Below are positions 1-10,062 of a DNA stretch of 64,000 nucleotides, in pieces. Position 1 is the stretch's first letter, and the number at the start of each line of letters is the position of its first letter. Position numbers and translations under genes: made by a program. The notes beneath the pieces are model-generated. The model ran no database searches and had not been told where the DNA came from. It worked only from the letters and a program-made list of their open reading frames with translations. Location: positions 43,658,319 to 43,722,318 of the forward strand of contig CM031626.1 in assembly GCA_018398815.1 (NCBI GenBank), given 5' to 3'. The stretch is from Conus ventricosus. Taxonomy: Eukaryota; Mollusca; Gastropoda; Neogastropoda; Conidae.

Positions 1-141
1 CCCCACTTGCTTTGTTACTGTTCAAACTTGAAAACGGATGGGTTCGGTCCGAAGTGTAGCAGACCTACGATGTTACGGCACCCAACTTACGATGTTGAAG
101 GCAGTCTTTTCTCACTTTATGTCCGACTTCACCAAAATTTG

Positions 142-163
142 AAGGGGTCCCTGGGGACCCCTT
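142..163. repeat. 22-bp palindrome
   Basis: Nine-base arms AAGGGGTCC and GGACCCCTT surround CTGG. The surrounding 1-193 holds no recognisable gene. The minus-strand reading contains CAGGGACC, which resembles hAT-type transposon ends, but no partner end is visible in the window. Confidence 0.6.
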
Positions 164-193
164 ACACGGACACCTAGTGCGTCCCGTAGAGTT

Positions 194-850
194 TTAATGT
201 GTACTGTACGCAATTTTTTGCGTTTTCAGAAGCCCTGTGTAAAGTGGGAAGGCCATCTCCTCATTTAGCTCTTTTAGTACTCTCCATGGGATGGCATCCG
301 GACCACATGCCTTATTAGGGTTTAAAGATTGAAGTTTCTTTTTTATTGCATCCACTGAAATGTCTACATTTTCTAACACTATGCCTTTTGACCTTGAAGC
401 TGGACTTAGAACAGGCATATTTTTAGTATCTTCCCTTGTGAATACACTAGAAAAAATGTATTCAAAATATCTGCCTTACCTCTATCTGTCTCCACTGTGT
501 CACCATCCTTAGTCACTAAAGGGCTCACTCCTGTATTCATCTTTGTTTTCGATTGTACATATCTCCAGAAGGCTTTTGGATTTTGTTTACATTCCTTTGA
601 TAACTTCTTTTCAAATTCCTTTTTTGCTTTTCTTATTTTTTTATTACAAGTATTACGTGCTTTAATATAATTTTGATAATCTTTCCCCTGCTTTGTGACT
701 AAGAATCTCTGATACATATTAAGCCTATATTTCTTTTTTACAAATTTCATTGTCTTTGCATTCATCCACTTTGGTTTCTGTTTTTTTATTATTCTTAATA
801 ATTTGTTTTGGAACGTTGTTTTCTATTAAAGAATTTAAAATACTTTTAAT
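194..850 (-). mobile_element. LINE fragment: pre-RT linker and start of RT
   Basis: Two minus-strand reading frames read from about 765 down to 194. The first is a basic linker region with KKEFEKKLSKECKQNPKAFW and YVQSKTKM, typical of the segment between endonuclease and reverse transcriptase in CR1/jockey-like non-LTR elements. The second contains LNPNKACGPDAIPWRVLKE, the conserved start of the RT domain. The frame is shifted near 410-420, and the element breaks off at about 235, where unrelated sequence starts. There are no catalytic RT motifs, so this is a dead, truncated copy. Confidence 0.8.
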
Positions 851-966
851 TTCCACCAGCCTTCTTTAGTGTGGATTGAATATAATGTTTTTTTAAGATA
901 GGCATGCAACCAGACCGAAACAAAATTTCAAAATGGAGTGACTGACGGCGGCGAACAAAGCAAAAT

Positions 967-1097
967 TTAGAAATAGAGTTTGTTACTTACCGCCAATGAC
1001 ATTGACAAACAAAGCACATGACAAGACGACACATGTGTCTTGTCATGTGCTTTGTTTGTCAATGTCATTGGCGTTAAGTAACAAACTCTATTTCTAA
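967..1097. repeat. Foldback repeat with 60-bp arms
   Basis: 967-1026 and 1038-1097 are reverse complements with a single mismatch, separated by 11 bases. The loop is itself part of the palindrome GACACATGTGTC. A 12-base direct repeat CGAAACAAAATT lies at 916-927 and 1099-1110, outside the foldback. It contains no gene. It could be a small foldback transposon, a template-switch product or a long-read artefact. Confidence 0.9.
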
Positions 1098-1182
1098 ACG
1101 AAACAAAATTGAAAAATGATGAGGGGACGCAAGTAGGCCGTAAGGCCTAAGGCCAAAAAGCCGGTCTCTACTACTACTACTA
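1098..1182 (+). mobile_element. Possible retroelement 3' end with (CTA)n tail
   Basis: A GC-rich stretch ending in AAAAAGCCGGTCT is followed by about five CTA units, the form taken by non-LTR retroelement or SINE 3' ends with simple-repeat tails. No coding sequence supports it. Confidence 0.35.
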
Positions 1183-2416
1183 CTTATATCACTAAAACAC
1201 CATCTGACAGCAGATTCTAATAATGCACTTTTCTTACACAACACATCCTTTATTTGGCGACAGTCTCTCTGGCTAGTATGCGCTCTGTCGCTGAATGAAT
1301 TAAACACTTGAACTTGGAAGAAAAGTAGAGAGAGTGGAATGGGAATGCAGTGGGGTGAGCTAAATCTGGAAACTGCTTTAAACATCATCAACAAAATAAC
1401 AATTAGAAGAAAATGATAACCTGACGGTCTTTGTGAAGACGGCTGAGCGCAGGGCACGATTATATCCCCAAAACTGGAAGACCTGGACGACCCTTTGCAA
1501 TTCAACTGAACAGTCTCCAACTCAGGCTGATCATCTTGGTGTCTTCTCTCTTTTGAACCATGTGTCACATTCTGTTCTTCGCAGGAACTGCCTGGTAAAA
1601 ATTTCTATGCCAATAAGAGCGGCTAAATCTTCCACTTCAGTTGCTGCCATTTATAATAATAAATAGCACACCTCGCATGCGAATGCGCCGTTTTCTCCTT
1701 TCACGTTTTCAGACAAACCGGATACCGATTAAAAGTATCTTTCTACTGCAAAATCTCTTATTATCGGAACTGCAAGTCTGCTCCCCCTTCCTGTATGCTG
1801 CACAGATGGAAGAATCTTTTAGCAAAACAAAAGAGACATACACCAGTCAGAATATATCTACTATATGTGGATTTCATCAGCGAGCTACTATTAATCGCGT
1901 TTCCCCCGAAGGACTATCTGATCCCCGACACGTCCTATCTGAGCACAGAACCGGACCCAAAAATAACCACACAAAAAAAAAGAAAGAAAAAAAGTAAACT
2001 TTCTAATGACAGTGGGAAAGTCGTATTGATATGATGAATAAACCTCTAATACGTACATGCTCCACATGTCTGTGATGTTGGAACTTTAGACATGTGCCAC
2101 CTTTGACTAGAAGGAGGCAAGGGTGTCATTTGCCACAGGTCTGAGCCACCAGTCTTGCGGGGTCTGTTCCGGGTGCGAGTTTGGGGTGGGGGTGGGGATG
2201 GGAATTAATGTTGACAATAGTTGTTGGTTCGGCACCGGATTTGACAAAGCTGATGAGGCTGAATTCTTTGGCGAGGAAGGACCAGAACTGATAACGATTT
2301 GTCTACCACAGCCTTGCCGTCAATGTCTTCTTCAGCATGGCCTGTCTTGTTACCTTCTGACTTCAAAGTCGGAGGGAGGATCAGATACCAGCAAACAATC
2401 CTCTTCAGACTCACCA
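1183..2416. other. No recognisable gene
   Basis: Several short open frames are present on both strands but none shows a recognisable domain or exon border. 1971-1996 is A-rich. It is probably decayed repeat or intergenic DNA. Confidence 0.5.
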
Positions 2417-2885
2417 ACTAGATCAGAATATTCTATTCATAATACTATTCTTAAGAAAACCAATGCTGCAAAATATTCAGGCGTGATTATAGATAGTCGT
2501 CTGAAATGGAAAGAACATTACAATTTAGTATGTAAGAAAGCAAATAACATCTTAGCTTTCTTATACAGGAACATCAACGACTGCCCCAAAAAGGTTGAAG
2601 ACGACTGCTACAAAACACTGGTTAGACCAGTACTGGAATATGGTTGCTCAGTCTGGGATCCTTACCATCTAAAGGACATTGATAACCTCGAAAGATTCAG
2701 AAGAGAGCAGCACGGTTCGTAACAGGGAACCATATCAGAGAGAAAGGGAATACTAGGAAGAACAAAGAGGAAATTAGAATGGAAACCTTAGAAGAGAGAA
2801 GAGCTTTTATCAAACTTAAGATCTTCTTCAGAGGCAGAAGCTAAACTAGTTGATATCCCAATGGAACAACTAGTATTGAATAAAA
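2417..2885 (+). mobile_element. LINE fragment: C-terminal part of reverse transcriptase
   Basis: The frame ending at 2722 carries AAKYSGVIIDSRLKWKEH, the post-thumb G-x-x-I...LKW...H motif of jockey/CR1-type reverse transcriptases. It continues with LVRPVLEYGCSVWDPYHL, the conserved C-terminal Y...VWDP motif. A frameshift near 2715 is followed by a frame with LEERRAFIKLKIFF, the usual end of this domain. The 5' part and catalytic motifs are absent. It is an inactive fragment with weak similarity to the LINE piece at 10905-11848. Confidence 0.85.
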
Positions 2886-3084
2886 GTAGCACCAGGAGTG
2901 GCGGTCAATGTTTACCATCCCTGCATCAATATTGACAGCCACTTACATTCATTTTATCCTAGTTCTGTACGGCTGTGGTACTCACTGCCGGGTGCCATCA
3001 AGATTGCCACAAATGGAATCTCATTTAAAAATCAAATTGATACGACAGTCTGAGATCTGCATATTGACAACTTTCTATTTTAAC

Positions 3085-3440
3085 TTCCCCAGATATTTTT
3101 TGGTTACCTGGAAGAGTCACCCAGAGATCATCAGCAAGAGTGGCATGAGACCAGACATAGTAGTCCACTCTCAGTCAACCAAGCAGCTGATCATGATCGA
3201 GCTCACGGTGCCATATGAGAACAGAATGAGGCAGCTCAAATCTACAAGACTGAAAAGTATGCTGATCTTGCAAACAGCTTGAGGAGAGAAGGCTATCAGG
3301 TCAAAGTCCTCACTGCAGAAATTGGAGCGAGGGGATTTGTAGGAACGTCTGCATACAGCCTCATGAAACAGCTCTCAGTTGCAGGAAGGGAAAAAACCAG
3401 AGCCCTGAAAGCAATGGCAGAAGCGCAGAGAGGTGTTCAA
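3085..3440 (+). pseudogene. Retroelement-derived PD-(D/E)XK-like domain, frameshifted
   Basis: Reads SGMRPDIVVHSQSTKQ, then LIMIELTVPYENR. After a frameshift near 3225 it continues KTEKYADLANSLRREGYQV and IGARGFVGTSAYSLMKQL. The PD...ELTVP pattern, followed by a K..KY helix and a G.RG.V segment, resembles the restriction-like endonuclease domain of R2-type retroelements and a related domain common in retroelement-derived proteins of marine invertebrates. That family link is from memory of the motif. It is broken by at least one frameshift and has no RT next to it. Confidence 0.6.
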
Positions 3441-3507
3441 GCTGGATCTGGTCAAGGAGGAACAAAAGTGAACTTCATAAGGCTTAATTTCCCTACAAAT
3501 ATCAGGT

Positions 3508-3950
3508 GTCCCTGTGGCTCAGTGGTTAAAGCGCGAGTCATTAAGTAGAAAATGAGCATGTCCAGAGGGTCATGGGTTCGAATCCCAGCCATGGTTCGTC
3601 CCAAGATGGGGAAAAAAAAGGGCAGCAGAGGGACATCCGGAGTCATGAACCGGGTGTGGCCCAACCCCCCTAGAGTGTCAGGAGATAAGGGCCGAAACAC
3701 TTGCTTGAAGGGGGCTTCTCTTCTGAGGACTCTCTGCTGCCACGCTCTCCACGAGTTTCTTTCTACTGGTTACCTGGGCCTGAATCTGGCCATTGCTTTT
3801 AACTTTTTGAATATCGTGTTGCCAAATTTTGCTCCAGGGGCCAACAGGCTGAGTCGCACTTTTTTAAAAATTTTATTTTACTTTTTAACATGCGCGCTGG
3901 TGAACTACTCGTTTTTGAGTGAACCAGTCTTTTAGGAAGAAGAAGAAGAA
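3508..3950 (+). mobile_element. tRNA-derived SINE
   Basis: The head has a pol III A-box-like TGGCTCAGTGGTTAAAGCG and a B-box GGTTCGAATCCCA about 55 bases downstream. The body is about 350 bases and the end is an AGGAAGAAGAAGAAGAA tail. Total length, about 440 bp, is close to that of the SINE at 20088-20533, but the bodies differ. The acceptor-stem halves do not pair, so this is not a tRNA gene. Confidence 0.65.
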
Positions 3951-4198
3951 CTGGCCACTGCCGACTGCTGAGCCACCTCAGTCAAATTCAGATTGCCCAC
4001 ACAGACGAATGTCCGTGTGGCACTGGGTATCAGAGCCCAGGGCACAACCACCAACACTGTCCAGACCATGATGTTCTACGGCGTCAACCCTGGCCACAGG
4101 GTGCAGAACTGCAGATGCAACAACTTTGAGGCAGCTGTCAAGACCTCGAGAAGACTGTGGGTTTCATCTTGGCGACAGGATTAGATCTAATGCAATTT

Positions 4199-4229
<31 letters not shown>
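3951..4229 (+). mobile_element. LINE 3' end with poly(A)
   Basis: In one frame it reads TGHCRLLSHLSQ, IAHTDECPCGTGYQSPGH and HCPDH, then DLEKTVGFILATGLDL followed by 30 A residues (4200-4229). The TGH...H...C.CG...H...CP pattern is the C-terminal cysteine/histidine region that follows RNase H in I-type non-LTR elements. It is strongly 5'-truncated and sits directly after the SINE tail. Confidence 0.75.
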
Positions 4230-4231
<2 letters not shown>

Positions 4232-4520
4232 ACCGCAGAGGAACAAGAAGAAAGCAGGAGGATCACTGACGTGATCACTAGACTCTAGTCATATTTCATT
4301 TCTTCGTTCTTTCGTTCTTTCCATCTGTAGGGTGACCACAGTCATAGCTGACTGGGTGTGTGTTCATTTTTTCAGTGACATCTGGTAGAGCGACTTTCCA
4401 GGTAAGTGACTGCGTTCAGTATAACCGATTCCCACTCCAGCGACTTCCCACTGGAGCGACATACTACTACAGCTAGTGCCACGAAAGAGACACATCACAA
4501 AAGCAACGTTACACCACAGC

Positions 4521-4563
<43 letters not shown>

Positions 4564-5250
4564 ACACATTTCTCACTTCCTAGGTCTTCTATTTCCACCT
4601 CAGGCTCCCCCCCCCCCTCCCCCCCCTCCCCCGCCCCCTTCACATCCCTTCCTCTTTCGATTTCTGTCCTCCTTTATTTATTTATTAATCCGTTTATTTA
4701 CTTTCTTACCTTCCTTTTTCGATTTCCTTTCTATCCTCCTTTATTTATTTATTCATTTGTTTCATTTATTCATTTCTTTATTTGCTCATGATAATGGTGG
4801 TAGAAGGAATGATAATGATAAAGATCATTGTTAGCATTGTTATCATGACTGTTGTTATTTTTAAGTACTCTCCCCCTCCCTGCTCATTTCACCACCCACC
4901 ATCCCTCCACTTGTCACTCTTTGCTTCCCCCCCCCCTTCACACCTTCATCCCTCCCTCCCATCCACTTCCTTTTCTCCATGCCTTCCAAGAAGTTCCCCT
5001 CCATCCCCCATCCCTCAGAGATTTTATTCCAGTGAATTCTTTTTCCAGTGAATTCTTTTTCCAGTGAACTCTTTTCAGTTCCAGAACCACAGAATTCTAT
5101 GCTGTTTTGTTTGTCAGATGGGTCATTGGTACCTGAAAAAGGTTTTATAATAAACCAAAATACTGCAAGTAATTCTTGTGTGTAGTGTCGCTTCAACTTC
5201 CTTATCTTCCAGGCATACTTGTCATAATATGTATGGGGAAAACATGGACT
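4230..5250. other. Gene-free, simple-sequence rich
   Basis: Contains a (CA)n tract at about 4523-4562, C-rich runs at 4609-4640, TTTA-rich sequence at 4675-4785 and C/T-rich sequence at 4868-5030 with a three-fold TTTTCCAGTGAA(T/C)TC motif at 5027-5075. No gene was recognised. Confidence 0.6.
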
Positions 5251-5253
5251 AAG

Positions 5254-5484
5254 CTGACTAACCCGATTATAGACCTGTTATCTTAACTAAAAGGTGACTA
5301 ACCCTATTATAGACCTGTTATCTTAACTAAAAGGTGATTAACCCAATTATAGACCTGTTATCTTAACTAAAAGGTGACTAACCCAATTATAGACCTGTTA
5401 TCTTAACTAAAAGGTGACTAACCCAATTATAGACCTGTTATCTTAACTAAAAGGTGACTAACCCAATTATAGACCTGTTATCTT
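5254..5484. repeat. 40-bp minisatellite, about 5.8 copies
   Basis: The motif ATTATAGACCTGTTATCTTA recurs every 40 bases with only a few substitutions. The last copy decays after TATCTTTACAAA. Confidence 0.95.
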
Positions 5485-6140
5485 TACAAATACTGATTTC
5501 AAAAGCATATCATAGGAATAAGACTCTAAAGATTAATTGAAAAAACAACTATTGTAAATGAAGACCAAGCCGTTTTATTTTTTGAAAAGATCATAGTATG
5601 CCGCCCACTGCTTGGCGACATAACATACCACTTCACCAATTTTAGTGATTCTGGGGCCATGATTGCTTTAGAATCTTCTATGGCATTCATATGTTTAGCT
5701 TGGGCCATAATAAAATATGAGCCAGATGTCTATGGTTTTGCTGTTCATACGCCAAAAAAGAAAAAAAAGAAAAAAAAAAGCCATGTCTACAATGAGGGAT
5801 AGATGGCACAGTGAAAGAGAACTCCGTCAAGAACGACCACTCAGACCCATGCTTTTAGAAATTGTTGTGGAGCTCTGACTGGCAGTTGAAGGGAGGTAAA
5901 ACCAACACAAGTAAGGAACTGAAATAAAACAAAACGTCATTTTGTTGTAGGTATTTTCTCCTATCACCGCTCCCTTCTGAGAAAAAAAAAAGGAAAAAAA
6001 AAAAGTCAGGAATTTATTCGTAGAGAACGTCATTCATTTCCAAATCTCTGCGACAGCAAACTGGTGAAGAGTGACTAAAGGTACATAAATGATGTAGTGA
6101 CTGTGGAAGATTGCAGTTCATGTCTTTGCTCGTAGCCCCA
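5485..6140. other. No recognisable gene
   Basis: A 60-codon minus-strand frame at 5526-5708 has no recognisable domain. A-rich runs occur at 5757-5779 and 5981-6004. Confidence 0.5.
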
Positions 6141-6353
6141 ACGACACGATGATCAGCAGCGAATTCTAGTTAACTGTGTACGCTGTTCTCTTTCAGCTTA
6201 CAAACATTGAAACGACACGATGATCAGCAGCGAATTCTAGTTAACTGTGTACGCTGTTCTCTTTCAGCTTACAAACATTGAAACGACATGATGATCAGCA
6301 GCGAATTCTAGTTAACCGTGTACGCTGTTCTCTTTCAGCTTACAAACATTGAA
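6141..6353. repeat. 71-bp tandem repeat, 3 copies
   Basis: Three nearly identical units begin with ACGACACGATGATCAGCAGC at 6141, 6212 and 6283. They differ only by single substitutions, so the amplification is recent. Confidence 0.95.
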
Positions 6354-6453
6354 ATATGACTCATACTCGTGCAGAGAAACGGTGAACGTATGCAAAACTT
6401 CTACCTGCACCATAAATATGAAATAGAACGATTTGGGTAGGCGAAATGTACAC

Positions 6454-8200
6454 CTGGTCAAATGCCTTCTTAAAGTCAATGAAGTTGTGGAAGAGGTCCT
6501 TTTAGTGTTGTAGATGCTTTTCAATCAGGACTCGGCAGTTGAAAATTTGTTCCACAGTGCTCCGCCCTCTTCTAAAACCTGCTTGTTCTTCTGATAGCAG
6601 TTCCTCAGCCTTGGATTTCAATCGGTTGAGGATGATGCGAAGCATGACTTTGCTGGGGTGGCTGATTCTTTTTTTCTTTTCTTTCTGCGTACACAGGCTG
6701 ATACTCCTGCGGACACTACCTGTACAGACAGGCAGTGGAGTTTTGTGTGTATGACCGTTTTTCATCCCGCCATTAAGGCAGCCATACTCCATCTTCGGGG
6801 AAGGGGTGGCTGATCAGACGTACAGTCTTGTAGTTTCGGCATTGCTTGAGGTTGCCCTTCTTGGGTAAAGGAATCAGGGTCCACTCTGTTGGCCACTTCT
6901 TTTCTGTCCAGATCTTCTGACATAGCATTGTTAGAGCCTCTGTGGTCTCTTTCCCTCCGTATTTCAAAAGCTCAGCTGGGACATTGTCCACTCCTGCGGA
7001 TTTCTCTGGCTTCAGACACTGTACCGCGGCCTCAACCTCCTCCTTTAGTACTTGGAGACTGTTCTTGCTGTCTGCGGGTCGTTGGTTATCCTGCAAAATG
7101 GATATGTCTGGGTTGGGCTGGTAATTGTAGAGGCCCTCACAGTATTCTGTCCACCTCTTCAGGACTTTTTCATTCTCTGTCAGTAGCTTGCCATCCTTAT
7201 CTTCGATGACCGCTGATCTTGTCTGGTTAGTCTTATTGAGGGTCTTGAGTGTGTTGCAGGGTTCTTTGCTGCTCCCTGCTTCCCTGCCTTTCTCGACTGC
7301 TTCGCACTGCTGCTCTATCCAATTTTCCTCAACTGTCTTCACCTTCTTCCTGACTTCTCTGTTCATCTGTTGGTACTATATCCTGGCTTCGTCGCTGGAG
7401 TGTTTCTTTCCTCTCAGTTCCCGCCTCTTGTCACATAGATCTAAGACCTCGTTTGTAACCCAAGGCTGGATCTTCTTTCGCTTTTTTCCCACAACTTCTT
7501 CAGCTGTTGTAGTTAGCACCTCTTTGATGTTATTAGCAAGGGTGTCTACATCGCTGTCCACTAAGTCGAGGGCAGCAAACTTCCCGCCCACCTGAGCCTG
7601 GAACACCTCTGCAATTTCGGGGTCCTTCAGCTTCTCCAGGTCAAAGCGAATGCGGGGGTTCTTTGGACAATGCTTACACTTCAGCTTGAGCTTGAAGGTT
7701 GCCAGGACAAGATCGTGATCGCTGGCGATGTCGATGCCTGGGAATGTTCTTGTTTTTGCTTTGTTGATGCTGGACTTGTAGCGTTGTGGGGCCAGAATGA
7801 AGTCTACTTGGTTGTGAACTTGTCCATTTGGTGAGTGTCAGGTTGTGATTCTGGACAGCTTGTGTGGGTGGAGAGTGTTGGTTAGGGTAAGTCGATGGCT
7901 TTTGGCAAACTCCAGCAGTCTAAGGCCTCTGTCGTTGGTTTCCCCAATGCCGAATTTTCCTGCTGTTCCTGCCCAATGCCAAGCATCGGGGTCAACCTTA
8001 GCATTCCAGTCTCCACGGATTATGAGCATGTCTTTCTTTGGGACTGTTGCTATGATGGAGTCAATCTGCTCAAAGAACTCCTCGATTTCCTCGTGGTCAT
8101 GGTCTGACGTTGCAGCATAGGCCTGGATGATCGTCAGGTTATGAGGTTTTGCAGAGATGCGGATGGAAATGAATCTGCTTGAAATGGGTGTGCAGCTGAT
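6454..8200 (-). pseudogene. RTE-like ORF, 5' part: APE endonuclease, linker, RT start
   Basis: Reading leftward from 8200, an apurinic-endonuclease-like domain shows VISCTPISSRFISIRIS, LTIIQAYAATSDHDHEEIEE, IIRGDWNAKVDP and the TNDRGLRLLEFA segment. The sequence then passes through frameshifts to a linker (7376-7606, with KKIQPWVTNEVLDLCDKRRE) and RT start (6773-7366, with LKPEKSAGVDNVPAELLKYG and WTLIPLPKKGNLKQCRNYKT). After an inserted SINE, the frame resumes with SKVMLRIILNRLK and EEQAGFRRGRSTVEQIF, ending at motif A. The endonuclease N-terminus is missing. Frameshifts and the insertion make it non-functional. Confidence 0.88.
6667..6802 (-). mobile_element. Short SINE inserted in the RT frame, 12-bp target duplication
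   Basis: The 12-base sequence GGGGTGGCTGAT lies at 6655-6666 and again at 6803-6814, exactly bounding a 136-bp insert. The insert is antisense to + and ends in an A-rich AGAAAGAAAAGAAAAAAAGA tail at its left edge. The interrupted protein resumes directly across it at the SHP residues. The same sequence recurs at 19931-20074 and 63798-63960 and inside the 3' half of the full-length SINE at 20088-20533. It lacks pol III boxes. Confidence 0.9.
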
Positions 8201-9305
8201 GACATTGCCTTCATCGACTTTAAGAAGGCATTTGACCGGGTGTGGCACAACGGCCTATGGCAGGTTCTGAGAGACTTCAACATTGATGAGGGGCTCGTCC
8301 AAGTCACCCAGGCCCTCTATGAACATTCCAGCAGCACAGTACTCAACAGCCGCAGGGCCAGTTCTTCCCGACCACAGTCGAAGTCAGGCAAGGGTGCCTA
8401 CTATCTCCAATACTTTTTAACATCTTTCTGGAGAGAATCATGCAACAGACCTCGAAGACCATCACATCTCCATCAGCATTGGCGGCAGGCCGGTCTGCAA
8501 CCTTCGTTTCGCAGACGATATCGACCTCATGGGGGGCAGCAACACCAAGCTCCAGGATCTTACAAACAGACTTGTCACAAGAGCAAGTTCCTACGGCATG
8601 GAAGTCAGCACAAAGAAGTCAAAGGTCATGGTCAACAGCACGACTAACAGCAGTGCCAACATAACCATGAATGGTGAGCCTCTGGAAGAAGTGACCAGCT
8701 TCAGGTACTTGGGAGCAACCCTGTCCAAAGATGGCACCTGCACAGCAGAAATCCGAATCAGGATCAACTCTGCATAAGCGGCGACGGCCAGACTGAACAG
8801 GGTGTGGAAGAGCAACATCAAATTCAACACTGAATTCCGGCTCTACAAGTCACTAGAGGTCTCCATCCTGTTATATGGTTGCGAGACATGGACACTGAAG
8901 GCCGAAACAGAAAGAAGAATCCAGGCGTTTGAGACCAAGTGCCTGAGGAAACTACTCCGCATCTCCTACAAGGAGCACAAGACCAACGATTATGTGCGGA
9001 ACATGGTCACCAACCAAGGTGGGCCCCACGAAACACTACTGGCAACCGTCAAACGACGGAAGATGGCATGGTATGGCCACATCATTCGTCACAACACCCT
9101 CTCCAAAACCATCCTTCAAGGTACCGTTGAAGGAGGGCGCAGACGAGCACGGCAGAGAAAGAGCTGGTTCGAAAACATAAAGGATTGGACCAAAATGACC
9201 ATGCCAGATCTCCTCAAGACAGCCACCAACAGAAGAGCCTGGAGAGAAACGGCGGCTGCCTCATCACGTCCCCCCAACGACCCCGGCGATCCGGGGAATG
9301 AGTGA
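8201..9305 (+). pseudogene. RTE-like ORF, 3' part: RT palm/thumb and C-terminus
   Basis: Begins AFIDFKKAFDRVWHNGLWQV (RT motif A). After frameshifts it shows RFADDIDLMGGSN (motif C, catalytic DD) near 8508-8545, then LQDLTNRLVTRASSYGMEVS and EEVTSFRYLGATLSKDGT. A further break near 8778 leads to SILLYGCETWTLKAETERRI, ETKCLRKLLRISYKEHKTND, KRRKMAWYGHIIRH and GGRRRARQRKSWFENIKDW, ending at a stop by 9305. Motif B has been lost in a shifted stretch at 8380-8430. The multiple frameshifts mean it is inactive. Confidence 0.9.
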
Positions 9306-9330
9306 GTGAGTGAGTGAGTGAGTGAGTGAC
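9297..9330 (+). repeat. (GAGT)n tail of the RTE-like element
   Basis: About eight GAGT units immediately follow the ORF end and immediately precede the 3' target duplication, as RTE-type elements end in short tandem repeats rather than poly(A). Confidence 0.85.
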
Positions 9331-9539
9331 ATGTACACAGGGGGGTATAGGCTATAACGACCAGAGGTCCATGACATGGCGTAAGCTGATTTCAACCTCG
9401 GGAGTTAAGTAACCCAGTCTATTTTATACCGGAGGTAAAAAACTAGCCAGGGGTAGAGTTCAGCCCGTTACACGGTTTTGCTACGAACAGGCAATATGAT
9501 TACTTGCTCGCTTACTGATTTCCGAGTGTGCAAGCTCTG

Positions 9540-9540
<1 letters not shown>

Positions 9541-9597
<57 letters not shown>

Positions 9598-9600
9598 TGT

Positions 9601-9657
<57 letters not shown>

Positions 9658-9729
9658 CCTATGTGTATGTGTGTGTGTGCGCGTGTACGTGCCTGCGTAT
9701 GTGCATGCCTGCGTGCGTGCATGCGTGTG

Positions 9730-9791
<62 letters not shown>
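9541..9791. repeat. Compound (GT)n / (GA)n microsatellite
   Basis: GT repeats run from 9541 to 9654 with one GGTGTGG interruption. A GT/GC-rich bridge follows, then GA repeats run from 9733 to 9791. Confidence 0.98.
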
Positions 9792-9799
9792 CAACATGG

Positions 9800-9915
9800 T
9801 TACAATTGCTATCATTATCATTATTATCACTATTGTTATCATTACTATTGAGAGTTCTTATATGCGCCCATCCTGAATCACAGACCAGGCGCTAGTAGTA
9901 AGCGCTCTACAATCC
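9800..9915. repeat. Dispersed repeat fragment with GCGC(C)CATCCT core
   Basis: A TTATTATCACTATTGTTATC-type leader is followed by TATGCGCCCATCCTGAA and AAGCGCTCTACA. A related copy lies at 57686-57780 (AAT repeats, TATAGTGCCCATCCT, GGCGCTTTACA). This resembles a widespread short element of marine invertebrates that carries an AAT-type tail and a GCGCTTTACA end. Confidence 0.5.
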
Positions 9916-10062
9916 ACCCTCCCGTTCACACAATGGGCTAGCCATGCTGGCTAAAGCCGATTACAAACCTGTCTCTGGCCACCAATGTTCAGTCGGTTCC
10001 CGTGACATTCAATCGATTATCAGTCACGCAGTTTTTCCTGTTATTCTTTCGATTTTTTCACG

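Larger units (their letters stand above)
6454..9330. mobile_element. RTE-like non-LTR retrotransposon with inverted 5' part
   Basis: This is a single insertion flanked by the 8-bp duplication ATGTACAC at 6446-6453 and 9331-9338. The first segment (6454 to about 8200) is antisense and covers endonuclease through RT motif A. The second (about 8201-9300) is sense and covers RT motif A to the C-terminus, ending in a (GAGT)n tail. Both segments meet at the same element coordinate, FIDFKKAFD, at 6457-6483 (antisense) and 8210-8236 (sense). This arrangement is the product expected from twin priming during target-primed reverse transcription. The family resembles the RTE-like elements common in fishes, molluscs and corals. 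Confidence 0.85.

Noticed and set aside
1074..1568. 164-codon minus-strand frame
   Set aside because: No recognisable domain; low-complexity and tail-like sequence in part.
3508..3600. tRNA gene on the plus strand
   Set aside because: The acceptor stem does not pair and the spacing between boxes is stretched; it is a SINE head.
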